Shown: in pieces, positions 1 through 7,044 of the stretch
Position numbering within the stretch: position 1 is the first letter of the stretch
How the letters are laid out: every line of letters begins with the position of its first letter
Assembly: GCA_017545325.1 (NCBI GenBank)
Contig: JAFWOX010000062.1
Location: 1-26,557, forward strand
Direction of reading: 5' to 3'
DNA: 26,557 bases
Source of the DNA: Oscillospiraceae bacterium
GTDB taxonomy: Bacteria; Bacillota_A; Clostridia; Oscillospirales; Oscillospiraceae
Position numbers and translations under genes: made by a program
Notes under the pieces: generated by a model
What the model was told of the DNA's origin: nothing
What the model saw: only the letters and a program-made list of their open reading frames with translations
The model's database searches: none

Positions 1-10
1 CGACACGCTT

Positions 11-68
11 CAACTCGGACCCGCTTCGCTGGGCTCCGAGTTGAGAAGGATGACATCGCCGCTGCGCG
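11..68. repeat. Dispersed hairpin repeat, family A, left copy
   Basis: A 9-bp perfect stem (CAACTCGGA at 11-19, TCCGAGTTG at 35-43) is followed by an AAGG stretch and then TCGCCGCTGCGCG at 56-68. The same order of parts, with the same 13 bases, occurs at 24800-24853 just after gpr. The two stems differ at several bases but both fold, which suggests the structure is kept. No transposase or terminal repeats are seen, so this is best called an intergenic repeat of unknown role. Confidence 0.6.
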
Positions 69-106
69 CCTCGGTCGTACACTTCGACACTTGCGGCGAT
101 AGCAGT

Positions 107-139
107 ATTTTGGGGCAAAAATGAATTTCGCCCCAAAAT
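107..139. repeat. Perfect 10-bp inverted repeat
   Basis: ATTTTGGGGC at 107-116 is the exact reverse complement of GCCCCAAAAT at 130-139, with a 13-base A/T-rich loop. Neither side has a T-run, so it does not look like an intrinsic terminator. It may be part of the repeat block or a protein-binding or RNA-folding site. Confidence 0.6.
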
Positions 140-161
140 GAATCTCATCTCATTTGCGCCT

Positions 162-187
162 GCGGGCGCGAACTCTGCGAGGCTTTT
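162..187. repeat. 26-bp direct repeat, copy 1
   Basis: These 26 bases match 294-319 at 25 of 26 positions, the single difference being C versus G at the eighth base. Both copies end in a short T-run. The copies begin 132 bases apart. Confidence 0.85.
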
Positions 188-234
188 TGTACTTTGTCTA
201 CAGTCTGAACTGAAAGCTTTGCTTTCATTTTGGA

Positions 235-293
235 GAGGAGGAGCAGCGGAGTGAATGCGCTCGAAGCGAACGATACGAAGCCTGCGACGACGA
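235..293. repeat. Purine-rich element, family B, left copy
   Basis: The element opens with GAGGAGGAGC (235-244) and closes with GCGACGACGA (284-293). The same two end blocks frame a longer segment at 26468-26551 near the right edge. In both cases the first block is followed by a GARTGAA-like stretch. This suggests a second dispersed intergenic family, based on only two copies. Confidence 0.45.
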
Positions 294-319
294 GCGGGCG
301 GGAACTCTGCGAGGCTTTT
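294..319. repeat. 26-bp direct repeat, copy 2
   Basis: Second copy of the repeat at 162-187. It ends 14 bases before the ispG start codon and directly precedes its ribosome-binding site, so any recombination between the copies would delete most of the ispG leader. Confidence 0.85.
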
Positions 320-333
320 CCGGAGGTTCTCTG

Positions 334-1389
334 ATGACAAAACAGTTATTTGTCGGCTCCGTCCCGGTGGGGGGCGGCGCGCCGGTCTCCATCCAGAGCA
401 TGTGCAATACGAAAACCGAAGACCCGGTCTCCACCCTGGCCCAGATCCGGGCCCTGGCGGCGGCGGGGGCGGAGATCGTGCGCCTGGCGGTGCCCCACCC
501 GAAGGCGGCAGCGGCCCTGCGGGAGATCGCGGACGCCTCCCCGGTGCCCCTCGTCGCGGATATCCATTTCGACTACCGCCTGGCCCTGACGGCGGCGGAG
601 AGCGGCATGGCCGCCATCCGCATCAATCCCGGAAACATCGGCGGGCGGGAAAACGTGGGCAGGGTGGCGGAGGCCTGCCGCGCAAACGGGCTTCCCATCC
701 GCATCGGCATCAACGGGGGCAGCCTGGAAAAGCCCCTGCTGGAGAAATACGGGGGCGTCACCCCGGAGGCCATGGTGGAGAGCGCCCTGGGCCACGTGCG
801 TCTGCTGAATGAATTCGGCTTTGACGACATCTGTCTCAGCCTCAAGTGCTCCGACGTGGCGGGCACCGTGGCGGCCAACCGCCTGGCGGCGGAGCGGACG
901 GATTACCCCCTGCATATCGGGGTGACGGAGACCGGGGGCGGAGAGCAGGCGGTGATCAAATCCGCCGCGGGCATCGGCGCCCTGCTGCTGGAGGGCATCG
1001 GGGATACCCTGCGGGTCTCCCTGACCGGGGATCCGGTGCGGGAACCGGAGGTGGGGCTCATGATCCTCCGGGCCGTCGGCCTGCGCCGGGATGAGCCGGA
1101 GCTGATCGCCTGCCCCACCTGCGGGCGGACGGAGATCGACCTGCCCGCCCTGTACGCGGAGGTGGAGGACCGGCTGAAGGAGATCCACCGCCCCCTGAAG
1201 GTGGCGGTGATGGGCTGCGTGGTGAACGGCCCCGGGGAAGCCGCGGGGGCGGATTACGGCGTAGCCGGCGGCCGGGATTACGGCATTCTCTTCCGGAAGG
1301 GAGAGCGGGTGGGGAAATACCCCTATGCCGAGCTGACAGAAAGACTTTTCGCCCTGATCCGGGCGGATCAGGACGAGGGGAGGACATAA
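334..1389 (+). CDS. ispG: 4-hydroxy-3-methylbut-2-en-1-yl diphosphate synthase (IspG/GcpE)
   Basis: IspG is the [4Fe-4S] enzyme that reductively opens the cyclic diphosphate MEcPP to HMBPP, the next-to-last step of the MEP isoprenoid pathway in the cytoplasm. The 351-residue protein has the normal length of the two-domain bacterial form: a TIM-barrel N-terminal half and a C-terminal cluster domain. The cluster ligands are visible as CPTC (C260, C263) and GCVVNGPGEA (C295, with E302 as the expected fourth ligand). The ATG at 334 follows CGGAGG with a 7-base gap. The gene is first in a three-gene plus-strand run, with the Nudix gene starting one base after its stop. In many Clostridia ispG follows dxr and rseP, but here it is preceded by repeats, so the usual partners are missing or lie elsewhere. 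Confidence 0.96.
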   Translation: MTKQLFVGSVPVGGGAPVSIQSMCNTKTEDPVSTLAQIRALAAAGAEIVRLAVPHPKAAAALREIADASPVPLVADIHFDYRLALTAAESGMAAIRINPGNIGGRENVGRVAEACRANGLPIRIGINGGSLEKPLLEKYGGVTPEAMVESALGHVRLLNEFGFDDICLSLKCSDVAGTVAANRLAAERTDYPLHIGVTETGGGEQAVIKSAAGIGALLLEGIGDTLRVSLTGDPVREPEVGLMILRAVGLRRDEPELIACPTCGRTEIDLPALYAEVEDRLKEIHRPLKVAVMGCVVNGPGEAAGADYGVAGGRDYGILFRKGERVGKYPYAELTERLFALIRADQDEGRT

Positions 1390-1390
1390 G

Positions 1391-1882
1391 ATGAAGACTT
1401 TGGAACTGATCGGCCAGACTTACTCCGGGCAGTTCGCCCGCACCCGCAGAGCATGCCGGGGCATCGTGCTCCGGGACGGCCTGGTGCTCCTGTCCCACTA
1501 CCCGGCCGCCGGCGACCTGTGGATGATCCCCGGCGGCGGCAAGGAGGAGGGGGAAAGCGACCGGGAGACCGTCATCCGGGAGGTGGCGGAGGAATCCGGC
1601 TTCCTCATCGAGCCCCGGGAATGCGCCCTGGAGATCATCGAGTACTTCGGCGATATGCGGCATATCAACCGCTTCTTCCCTGCGGCGGTGGCCCGCGAGA
1701 CGGAGCGGAAGCCCACGGACCTGGAGGAGCGCCTGATGCTGGAGCCCCGCTGGGTCGACCCGGAGGAGGCCCTGGCCATCTTTTCCCGGTACGACGACTA
1801 CGCGGGGGAAAAGGGCATGAAGCGGGGCCTGTATCTCCGGGAGTACACGGCGCTGAAGGAAGTGCTGCAGCTGGAGGGCTGA
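1391..1882 (+). CDS. Nudix hydrolase
   Basis: Nudix enzymes hydrolyse nucleoside diphosphates linked to another group, using divalent metal. The box is complete at residues 49-71: G, five residues, E, seven residues, then REVAEESGF, which fits the consensus GX5EX7REUXEEXGU exactly. The 163-residue length suits a single-domain member. Substrate cannot be read from sequence; ADP-ribose, dNTPs, capped RNA or sugar nucleotides are all possible. GGGGAGG stands just before the ATG and overlaps the end of ispG, so the two genes are almost certainly co-transcribed and perhaps translationally coupled. The P-loop gene follows six bases after the stop. Co-location with ispG does not by itself prove a role in isoprenoid metabolism. 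Confidence 0.92.
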   Translation: MKTLELIGQTYSGQFARTRRACRGIVLRDGLVLLSHYPAAGDLWMIPGGGKEEGESDRETVIREVAEESGFLIEPRECALEIIEYFGDMRHINRFFPAAVARETERKPTDLEERLMLEPRWVDPEEALAIFSRYDDYAGEKGMKRGLYLREYTALKEVLQLEG

Positions 1883-1888
1883 CCGGAA

Positions 1889-2425
1889 ATGGTCCTCCTG
1901 ATTACCGGAGCCTCCCATACCGGGAAGACCCTTCTGGCCCAGCGGCTGCTGGAAAGGACCCGGTGGCCCTATCTCTCCATCGACCATCTGAAGATGGGGC
2001 TGATCCGCAGCGGGAACACCCCTCTGACCCCGGAGGACGACGACGCCCTGACGGACTATCTCTGGCCCATCCTCCGGGAGATGGTCAAGACCGCCGTGGA
2101 AAACCGGCAGAACCTCATCCTGGAGGGCTGCTATATCCCCGGGAGCTGGCGGCGGGACTTCGACGAAGGGTATCTGGCCTCCATCCGGTTCCTCTGCCTC
2201 GCCTTTACGGACCGGTACATTGAGACAAGCTTCGGGGAGATCCTCCGGCATAGATGCGATATCGAATCCCGGCAGGATGCTTCGGGCTTATCCCCGGAAA
2301 GCCTGAAGGCGGACAACCGCGCCTTTGTCGCCCGCTTCCGGGAGGCCGGGGAGCCGGTCGCCCTCATCGACTCGGACTATGAGGGGACCATCGCGGCCCT
2401 GGCGGAGCAGCTCCTTCCGGGCTGA
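1889..2425 (+). CDS. Small P-loop kinase-like protein
   Basis: The 178-residue protein opens with a Walker A loop, GASHTGKT, at residues 7-14, followed by a helix and a segment reading SIDHLKMGLI, where the Asp is placed as in adenylate-kinase-like and zeta-toxin-like P-loop kinases. Related clostridial proteins are usually annotated only as ATP-binding proteins or as '2-phosphoglycerate kinase'; I recall this pattern from the family and did not search. The substrate is unknown. The ATG is preceded by GGAGG 11 bases upstream, inside the end of the Nudix gene, six bases after whose stop this gene begins. It closes the ispG operon, and the GC-rich hairpin at 2448-2482 follows. Confidence 0.7.
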   Translation: MVLLITGASHTGKTLLAQRLLERTRWPYLSIDHLKMGLIRSGNTPLTPEDDDALTDYLWPILREMVKTAVENRQNLILEGCYIPGSWRRDFDEGYLASIRFLCLAFTDRYIETSFGEILRHRCDIESRQDASGLSPESLKADNRAFVARFREAGEPVALIDSDYEGTIAALAEQLLPG

Positions 2426-2447
2426 CGGAAGCCCTGGGGATGGAGAA

Positions 2448-2482
2448 ACCCCCGCCTCTGCCGATGGGCCGGAGGCGGGGGT
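2448..2482. terminator. Bidirectional GC-rich hairpin between convergent genes
   Basis: ACCCCCGCCTC (2448-2458) pairs perfectly with GAGGCGGGGGT (2472-2482) around a 13-base loop. On the minus strand it is followed by a short TTTC, and on the plus strand by no T-run. It lies between the ends of the convergent P-loop kinase and csoR genes, so it probably ends both transcripts, more convincingly csoR. Confidence 0.65.
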
Positions 2483-2498
2483 ACCCGGTGCGGGGGAG

Positions 2499-2864
2499 TT
2501 ACTTCTTCATCAGGGTCTTGATGGCCTTGTTCAGCTCCTCGATGGCGGCCATGTCCCCGGTCTGCACCGCGTCCACGATGCAGTGGTCGATATGGTCCTC
2601 CAGGATCACCTGGCAGACCCCGTTCAGGGCGGACTGCACCGCCGCCAGCTGGATCAGCACCTCGGAGCAGTCCCGGCCGGTCTCCACCATGGTCTTCACC
2701 GCATTCAGGTGGCCGGTGATCCGGGAGAGGCGGTTCAGCACCTGCTTTGTGTTCTGGTGGACATGGGGATGGGGGTGCTCGTGGTCGTGATGGCCTCCGC
2801 CCACATGGCTCAGCTCCCCATGGCCTCCCTCATGGCAGAGGAAGGGTCTGCGCGCGCTTCTCAT
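2499..2864 (-). CDS. csoR: CsoR-family metal-sensing repressor with His-rich N-terminus
   Basis: CsoR proteins are all-helical repressors (DUF156) that release DNA on binding Cu(I). The three ligands of the copper type are present with the right spacing: C66, H91 and C95, in DCSEVL and DHIDHC. The 121-residue protein carries an extra N-terminal 36 residues very rich in His (HHDHEHPHPHVH), which may store or hand over metal. The chosen ATG at 2864 has a GGGGGG run 7 bases upstream. An in-frame ATG at 2921 lies upstream of the -10 box at 2901-2906 and cannot be on the transcript from that promoter. No copper ATPase or chaperone gene is seen in the window. RcnR- or FrmR-like sensing is less likely given the C-H-C pattern. 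Confidence 0.85.
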   Translation of the reverse strand: MRSARRPFLCHEGGHGELSHVGGGHHDHEHPHPHVHQNTKQVLNRLSRITGHLNAVKTMVETGRDCSEVLIQLAAVQSALNGVCQVILEDHIDHCIVDAVQTGDMAAIEELNKAIKTLMKK

Positions 2865-2900
2865 CCTCACGCCCCCCCTTTCATTTCGGTTTCGGGCATT

Positions 2901-2929
2901 ATTATACCATGTTTTTCCCAAATTACATC
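2901..2929 (-). promoter_or_regulatory. csoR promoter (extended -10)
   Basis: The minus strand carries TATAAT at 2906-2901, preceded by TG and one base, an extended -10. A matching -35 (around 2924-2929) is poor, as is common with extended -10 promoters. The start would be about 30 bases upstream of the csoR ATG. The core mirrors that of the divergent gene (see findings). Confidence 0.7.
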
Positions 2930-2989
2930 CCCCGCCGGGGGATCTTTTTCCCCGGGGCGCAGGGGAAGCCCGATCCGGGACGCGCGGAT

Positions 2990-3018
2990 TTGACGCTTCC
3001 CGGAAAACATGGTATCAT
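2990..3018 (+). promoter_or_regulatory. Promoter of the zinc-ribbon protein gene
   Basis: TTGACG (2990-2995), a 17-base spacer and TATCAT (3013-3018), with an upstream TGG giving an extended -10. The expected start near 3025 leaves a leader of about 45 bases before the ATG at 3071. Confidence 0.75.
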
Positions 3019-3070
3019 GAGGAGCCGCCGGATAACTCCGGCCAATTCTCCATAAGCGGGAGGGATGTAC

Positions 3071-3886
3071 ATGGCGACACTCCGCTGCGAATACTGCGGC
3101 TCCTCCATGAGCTCCGATGACCAGAGCTGCCCGCATTGCGGCGCGCCGAACCCCTATTATCTCCCCGGCGCCTCCCCCGCCCCCGGGGGAAACGGGGACA
3201 GGCCCCGGACCATTGCCGAGCTCCAGGCCTACTGCGCCTCCAGGGGTATGCCCCTGGAGAAGATGCGCTTCTTCATCGGGGAGGATTACCGGGAGCCCCG
3301 GGCCTTCGGCATCTATCGGGAAGGGCCGGATTTCGTGGTCTACAAAAATAAGGCCGACGGCAGCCGGGCGATCCGGTACCGCGGGCCGGACGAAGCCCAT
3401 GCCGTGGGGGAGCTTTACGATAAGCTGATGGCGGAGCACGAGCTCCGGTCCGATCTCCGGCGGCCCGCCGCCTCCTCCGGCGCGGCCCGGGGCGGCGCCC
3501 GGAAGAAGAACAGCTTTCTGCGGAACATCCTCCTGCCCCTGGTGATCCTCCTTGCTCTGAGCTCGATCTTCTCCGCCGTTTCCAACCGCATCACCCACCG
3601 GAACGACGGCTACTACCGGGTGGGAGAGGATCTGTTCTACCGCTACGGCGCCGCCTGGTTCATGGACAGCTATACGGACGACTGGTACGAGGTGGAAGCC
3701 TTCCCCTATGAGGATTACCGGGAATATTACCAGGGAAATGAATACAGCGATTCCTGGGGCGGCAGCGCCTTCACCGATTCCGAAGCCTGGGAGGAGCTCC
3801 AGAGCTCCAGCTCCGATTCCGGCGGCGATACCTATGATTACGACAGCTGGGATTCCGGGGATACGGACTGGGATTCGGACTGGTAA
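3071..3886 (+). CDS. Zinc-ribbon, single-pass membrane protein of unknown function
   Basis: I do not recognise a specific function. The 271-residue protein has an N-terminal zinc ribbon (C6, C9, C20, C23, two CxxC-type pairs), a soluble stretch of about 100 residues, a basic patch (RKKNSFLRN) and one membrane helix at about 150-170. The basic patch places the ribbon inside the cell. The C-terminal 95 residues would lie outside and are rich in Tyr, Trp, Asp and Ser, ending in repeated DSW/DTDW/DSDW units. The start at 3071 has GGGAGGG six bases upstream; an in-frame ATG at 3065 directly abuts that site and is less likely. The gene stands alone, is divergent from csoR, and faces rsmG across a shared hairpin. 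Confidence 0.75.
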   Translation: MATLRCEYCGSSMSSDDQSCPHCGAPNPYYLPGASPAPGGNGDRPRTIAELQAYCASRGMPLEKMRFFIGEDYREPRAFGIYREGPDFVVYKNKADGSRAIRYRGPDEAHAVGELYDKLMAEHELRSDLRRPAASSGAARGGARKKNSFLRNILLPLVILLALSSIFSAVSNRITHRNDGYYRVGEDLFYRYGAAWFMDSYTDDWYEVEAFPYEDYREYYQGNEYSDSWGGSAFTDSEAWEELQSSSSDSGGDTYDYDSWDSGDTDWDSDW

Positions 3887-3913
3887 GGTCCGGTGAATCC
3901 CGCCGAAGTATAC

Positions 3914-3944
3914 AAAAAAGCGCCGACGGCTGATGCCGTCGGCG
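3914..3944 (-). terminator. Intrinsic terminator of the parA-rsmG operon
   Basis: On the minus strand a perfect 10-bp stem (3921-3930 with 3935-3944, loop of four bases) is followed by C and six T residues (3919-3914). It lies 11 bases beyond the rsmG stop. Read on the plus strand it may also slow transcription from the zinc-ribbon gene, though there the T-run is absent. Confidence 0.92.
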
Positions 3945-3955
3945 TTCTGCGCTTC

Positions 3956-4663
3956 TTATAAGGGCTTTTTCACCATGCGGGCATATTTCCTTGGGTACCC
4001 CGCGGGCGTGGGCCGGAGCTTGCGGATCACCAGGATCTTCCGGCGGGTCTCCCCCACCGTGAACTCCCTCACCGCCTCCACCCTTCCCCCCAGGGTCCCC
4101 AGCCCGGGGCGGGCTTCCTCCAGCTCCTCCCCGCAGTCCTCCGCCTTCATGGCCAGGAAGCAGCCCCCCACCTTCAGGAAGGGGATGCACAGCTCCCCCA
4201 GGAGGCTGAGCCGCGCCACCGCCCGACTGGTCACCACATCGTAGCTCTCCCGGTACCCCGGCAGCAGGGCCTGCTCCTCCGCCCGGGCCTGGAGGCATTC
4301 CGCCTCCGCCCCCAGACGGGCGCACAGCTCCTCCAGGAAGCGCACCCGCTTCCCCTGGCTGTCCAGCAGGGTCAGGCGCAGGCTGGGCTCCGCCAAAAGC
4401 AGGGGCAGGCCGGGGAAGCCCGCGCCGGAGCCCACGTCCAGCAGGCGCTTTTCCCGGAGGTCGGCGCACAGGAGGGGGGTGAGACTATCCCCGAAATGCC
4501 GGAGCGCCGTCTCCTCCTCCCCCGCCACGGCGGTGAGGTCCATGACCCGGTTCCGCTCCTCCAGCAGGTCGTAGTAGACCCGGAAGCGCTCCAGCGCCCC
4601 CTCCGGCAGGGATACGCCCAGGGATCGGGCGCAGGCCGCCAGGGTCTGCTCCAGCGCCCTCAT
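3956..4663 (-). CDS. rsmG: 16S rRNA (guanine-527-N7)-methyltransferase RsmG
   Basis: RsmG (GidB) methylates N7 of G527 in 16S rRNA using S-adenosylmethionine, and its loss is a known route to low-level streptomycin resistance in other bacteria. The 235-residue length is normal. The SAM-binding glycine loop LDVGSGAGFPG lies at about residues 75-85, and the family segment TSRAVARL follows in the second half. The ATG overlaps the stop of the upstream gene in an ATGA junction, which points to translational coupling. In most Firmicutes rsmG lies between mnmG and parA; here it is at the far end of the parAB operon, and mnmE/mnmG are not in the window. Confidence 0.96.
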   Translation of the reverse strand: MRALEQTLAACARSLGVSLPEGALERFRVYYDLLEERNRVMDLTAVAGEEETALRHFGDSLTPLLCADLREKRLLDVGSGAGFPGLPLLLAEPSLRLTLLDSQGKRVRFLEELCARLGAEAECLQARAEEQALLPGYRESYDVVTSRAVARLSLLGELCIPFLKVGGCFLAMKAEDCGEELEEARPGLGTLGGRVEAVREFTVGETRRKILVIRKLRPTPAGYPRKYARMVKKPL

Positions 4664-5181
4664 TTCAGGGGGATGCGGTAGAAGAGCTTCCAGTTCTCCA
4701 CCAGCTCCACGTAATCATAGTAGGCGGTGCCGTTCAGCTCCTTCTCATAGAGGAAGCCGGCGCAGCCTCCCTTGGGGTAGGCGGTATAGAAGAGTACCGC
4801 GTCCGCCTTTACCAGAACCTGCAGCACGCGGCTGCCGGCCTCGTAAGCCCCGAAAACCTCCGCAAGGGCAGCCTGGGCGGCCTCGTCCTCCAGGGCGGCG
4901 GGAACCGGATCCTCCGCGCCCCTGCGCATCCAAACGGAACCATCCTCTCCCGCCAGGAGCTCCAGCCCGGGTTCCTCCAGGATCCCGGCGGTGAGGGTCT
5001 GGATCGCGTCGGATTTTTCCACGAACATGGCTCTCGCCTTGGTCATGGCGGTGCCGGCCAGCTGGGTGGGATCCGCGTCCGGGTCCATGAGCACGCCCAT
5101 TTCCCGCAGGACGAAATGTACGCCGAAGCCCACCGCGACGGCCAGCAGGGCGAACACGATGACCTTCGTCAGCGTCTTCAT
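4660..5181 (-). CDS. Unknown membrane-anchored or exported protein
   Basis: The 173-residue protein starts MKTLTKVIVF and continues with a hydrophobic run to about residue 25, which would act as a signal peptide or N-terminal anchor. The remaining 145 residues would be outside the membrane. They are acidic, with an Ala/Glu-rich middle and a C-terminal part (residues 125-173) containing LFYTAYPKGGC and YYDYVELVENWKLFY. No lipobox cysteine follows the hydrophobic run. I do not recognise the family; a DUF4358-like exported protein is a weak possibility. It sits three bases after mscL and shares ATGA with rsmG, so it is part of the operon. Its ribosome-binding site is poor, suggesting coupling to mscL translation. 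Confidence 0.75.
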   Translation of the reverse strand: MKTLTKVIVFALLAVAVGFGVHFVLREMGVLMDPDADPTQLAGTAMTKARAMFVEKSDAIQTLTAGILEEPGLELLAGEDGSVWMRRGAEDPVPAALEDEAAQAALAEVFGAYEAGSRVLQVLVKADAVLFYTAYPKGGCAGFLYEKELNGTAYYDYVELVENWKLFYRIPLK

Positions 5182-5184
5182 GGT

Positions 5185-5691
5185 TTACTGCTGCTTCTTC
5201 AGCAGATCCCGGATCTCCATGAGCATCTGAACGCCGGGATCGTTGAGCCGGGCCTCCTTGGCGGCGGCGGCCTCTTCCTCGGCCTGCTTCTTGGCCTCTT
5301 CCTCCGCAGCGGCGGCAGCGGCGGCTTCCGCCTCCTTCTTCTTGGCCTCCGTCTTTTCCCGGGCCTTATTGAAGGCCTTCACGATGAGGAAGCAGATGAG
5401 GGCGATGATGAGGAAATCGATGACCGCGGTGATCAGGGTCCCCAGGCCCAGCACGCAGGCGGGCTTCACCACTTCGCCCGCGGCGTCCAGCTCCGCGGCC
5501 CGCAGGGTGATGTTCAGGGTGTCCGTCAGGCTCGCGCCGCCGAAGATAGCGCCGATGACGGGCATCAGGATGTCGTTCACCACGGAGGTGGTGATCTTGC
5601 CGAAGGCGCCGGCGATGATGACGCCGATCGCCATGTCCAGGACATTGCCCTTTGCGATGAAGTCCTTGAACTCTTTTGCCATTTTCTTCAT
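5185..5691 (-). CDS. mscL: Large-conductance mechanosensitive channel MscL
   Basis: MscL is the pentameric membrane channel that opens under extreme tension and vents solutes on hypo-osmotic shock. The N-terminal helix and first membrane segment are typical (KEFKDFIAKGNVLDMAIGV), and the second segment lies around residues 75-100. At 168 residues it is longer than most family members because of a C-terminal stretch dominated by Ala, Glu and Lys, likely an extended coiled-coil bundle. The ATG at 5691 has GGAAGG 7 bases upstream; an in-frame ATG 14 codons earlier has no such site. It lies 42 bases after serS in an A/T-rich gap, where a local promoter is possible but not clear. Confidence 0.95.
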   Translation of the reverse strand: MKKMAKEFKDFIAKGNVLDMAIGVIIAGAFGKITTSVVNDILMPVIGAIFGGASLTDTLNITLRAAELDAAGEVVKPACVLGLGTLITAVIDFLIIALICFLIVKAFNKAREKTEAKKKEAEAAAAAAAEEEAKKQAEEEAAAAKEARLNDPGVQMLMEIRDLLKKQQ

Positions 5692-5733
5692 GTGGTTTCC
5701 TTCCCTTCGTTTAATTTTGCTAATATATGTCAA

Positions 5734-7044
5734 TTATTTCGCCGTCTTGGGAATGAGCAGCTCCTTGCCGCCCATATAGGGCCGAAGCACCTCGGGGATG
5801 GTGATGCTGCCGTCCGCCTGGAGATGGTTCTCCAGGAAGGCGATGAGCATCCGGGGCGGGGCGGCCACGGTATTATTCAGGGTATGGGGCAGGTACAGCT
5901 TTCCGTCCGCTCCCCGGACTCGGATCTTCAGCCGCCTGGCCTGGGCGTCCCCCAGGTTGGAGCAGGAGCAGACCTCGAAATACTTCTGCTGCCGGGGACT
6001 CCAGGCTTCGATATCGCAGGATTTCACCTTCAGGTCCGCCAGATCGCCGGAGCAGCATTCCAGCTGCCGCACGGGGATCTCCATGCTCCGGAAGAGCTCC
6101 ACGCTATACCGCCACATGCGCTCGTACCAGTCCATGCTCTCCTCGGGTTTGCAGACCACGATCATCTCCTGCTTCTCGAACTGGTGAATGCGGTAGACCC
6201 CCCGTTCCTCGATGCCGTGGGCCCCCTTCTCCTTCCGGAAGCAGGGGGAATAGCTGGTGCGGGTGCAGGGCAGGTCCTTTTCCTCCAGGATCTGATCGAT
6301 GAAGGCGCCGATCATGCTGTGCTCGCTGGTGCCGATCAGGTACAGGTCCTCCCCTTCGATCTTGTACATCATGGCGTCCATCTCGCTGAAGGACATGACC
6401 CCCGTGACCACGTTGGCGCGAATCATAAAGGGCGGGATATAGTAGGTGAAGCCCTTGTCGATCATGAAATCCCGGGCATAGGAAAGCACGGCGCTGTGGA
6501 GCCGGGCGATATCCCCCTTCAGGTAATAGAAGCCGTTCCCCGCAACCCGGCGGGCGGCGTCCAGGTCGATGCCGTCCAGGGACTCCATGATCTCCGTATG
6601 ATAGGGCACGGGGAAATCCGGCACCAGGGGATCCCCGAAGCGCTGAACCTCCACATTATGGCTGTCATCCGGGCCGATGGGCACGCTGGGATCGATCATC
6701 TGGGGGATGACCAACATCCGTTTGGTCAGCTCCTCCTCCAGCCCCGGCTCCTTCCCCTCCAGCTCCGCCAGACGCGCCGCCTGTTCTGCCACCTGGGCCT
6801 TTACCGCCTCCGCCTCCGCGGCTTTGGCGGGGTCCTTCTTCGCCTGGCCCATGAGCACGCCGATCTGCTTGGACAGGCTGTTCCGCCTGGCCCGCAGGCC
6901 GTCCACCTCCGTCTTTACCGCCCGGAGCTCCGAATCCAGCGCCAGCACCTCGTCCACCAGGGGCAGCTTCTGCTCCTGGAACTTTTTGCGGATATTCTCC
7001 CGGACCTCTTCGGGATGCTCCCGCACAAATCTGATATCCAGCAT
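5734..7044 (-). CDS. serS: Seryl-tRNA synthetase
   Basis: A class II synthetase that charges tRNA-Ser and tRNA-Sec with serine. The 436 residues comprise an N-terminal tRNA-binding coiled coil (about 1-110) and the catalytic core. Motif 2 reads CFRKEKGAHGIEERGVYRIHQFEK and motif 3 ends in NNTVAAPPRMLIAFLE. The motif 2 loop differs from the common bacterial CFRSEAGAAGRDT form and resembles the bacterial-type enzymes found in some Clostridia and archaea. The ATG follows GAGGAG nine bases upstream and lies 13 bases after parB, within the same operon. No serine T-box leader is seen in front of it, so control probably comes from the parA promoter. Confidence 0.97.
   Translation of the reverse strand: MLDIRFVREHPEEVRENIRKKFQEQKLPLVDEVLALDSELRAVKTEVDGLRARRNSLSKQIGVLMGQAKKDPAKAAEAEAVKAQVAEQAARLAELEGKEPGLEEELTKRMLVIPQMIDPSVPIGPDDSHNVEVQRFGDPLVPDFPVPYHTEIMESLDGIDLDAARRVAGNGFYYLKGDIARLHSAVLSYARDFMIDKGFTYYIPPFMIRANVVTGVMSFSEMDAMMYKIEGEDLYLIGTSEHSMIGAFIDQILEEKDLPCTRTSYSPCFRKEKGAHGIEERGVYRIHQFEKQEMIVVCKPEESMDWYERMWRYSVELFRSMEIPVRQLECCSGDLADLKVKSCDIEAWSPRQQKYFEVCSCSNLGDAQARRLKIRVRGADGKLYLPHTLNNTVAAPPRMLIAFLENHLQADGSITIPEVLRPYMGGKELLIPKTAK

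Larger units (their letters stand above)
1..333. other. Non-coding block of short repeats and hairpins upstream of ispG
   Basis: I see no convincing gene in these 333 bases. The block is a chain of short structured elements: a hairpin-led repeat at 11-68, a 10-bp perfect inverted repeat at 107-139, two near-identical 26-bp direct repeats at 162-187 and 294-319, a small hairpin at 212-226 (GAAAGC, loop TTT, GCTTTC) and a purine-rich element at 235-293. An open frame from 255 runs into ispG in another frame, but it is rich in Arg and Gly and looks like translated repeat. No clear -35/-10 pair for ispG was found, so its promoter may lie further left or inside the repeats. Confidence 0.7.

Noticed and set aside
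255..812. Plus-strand open frame running from the repeat block into ispG in another frame
   Set aside because: Its first part is translated repeat and the rest overlaps ispG, which has all its cluster ligands.
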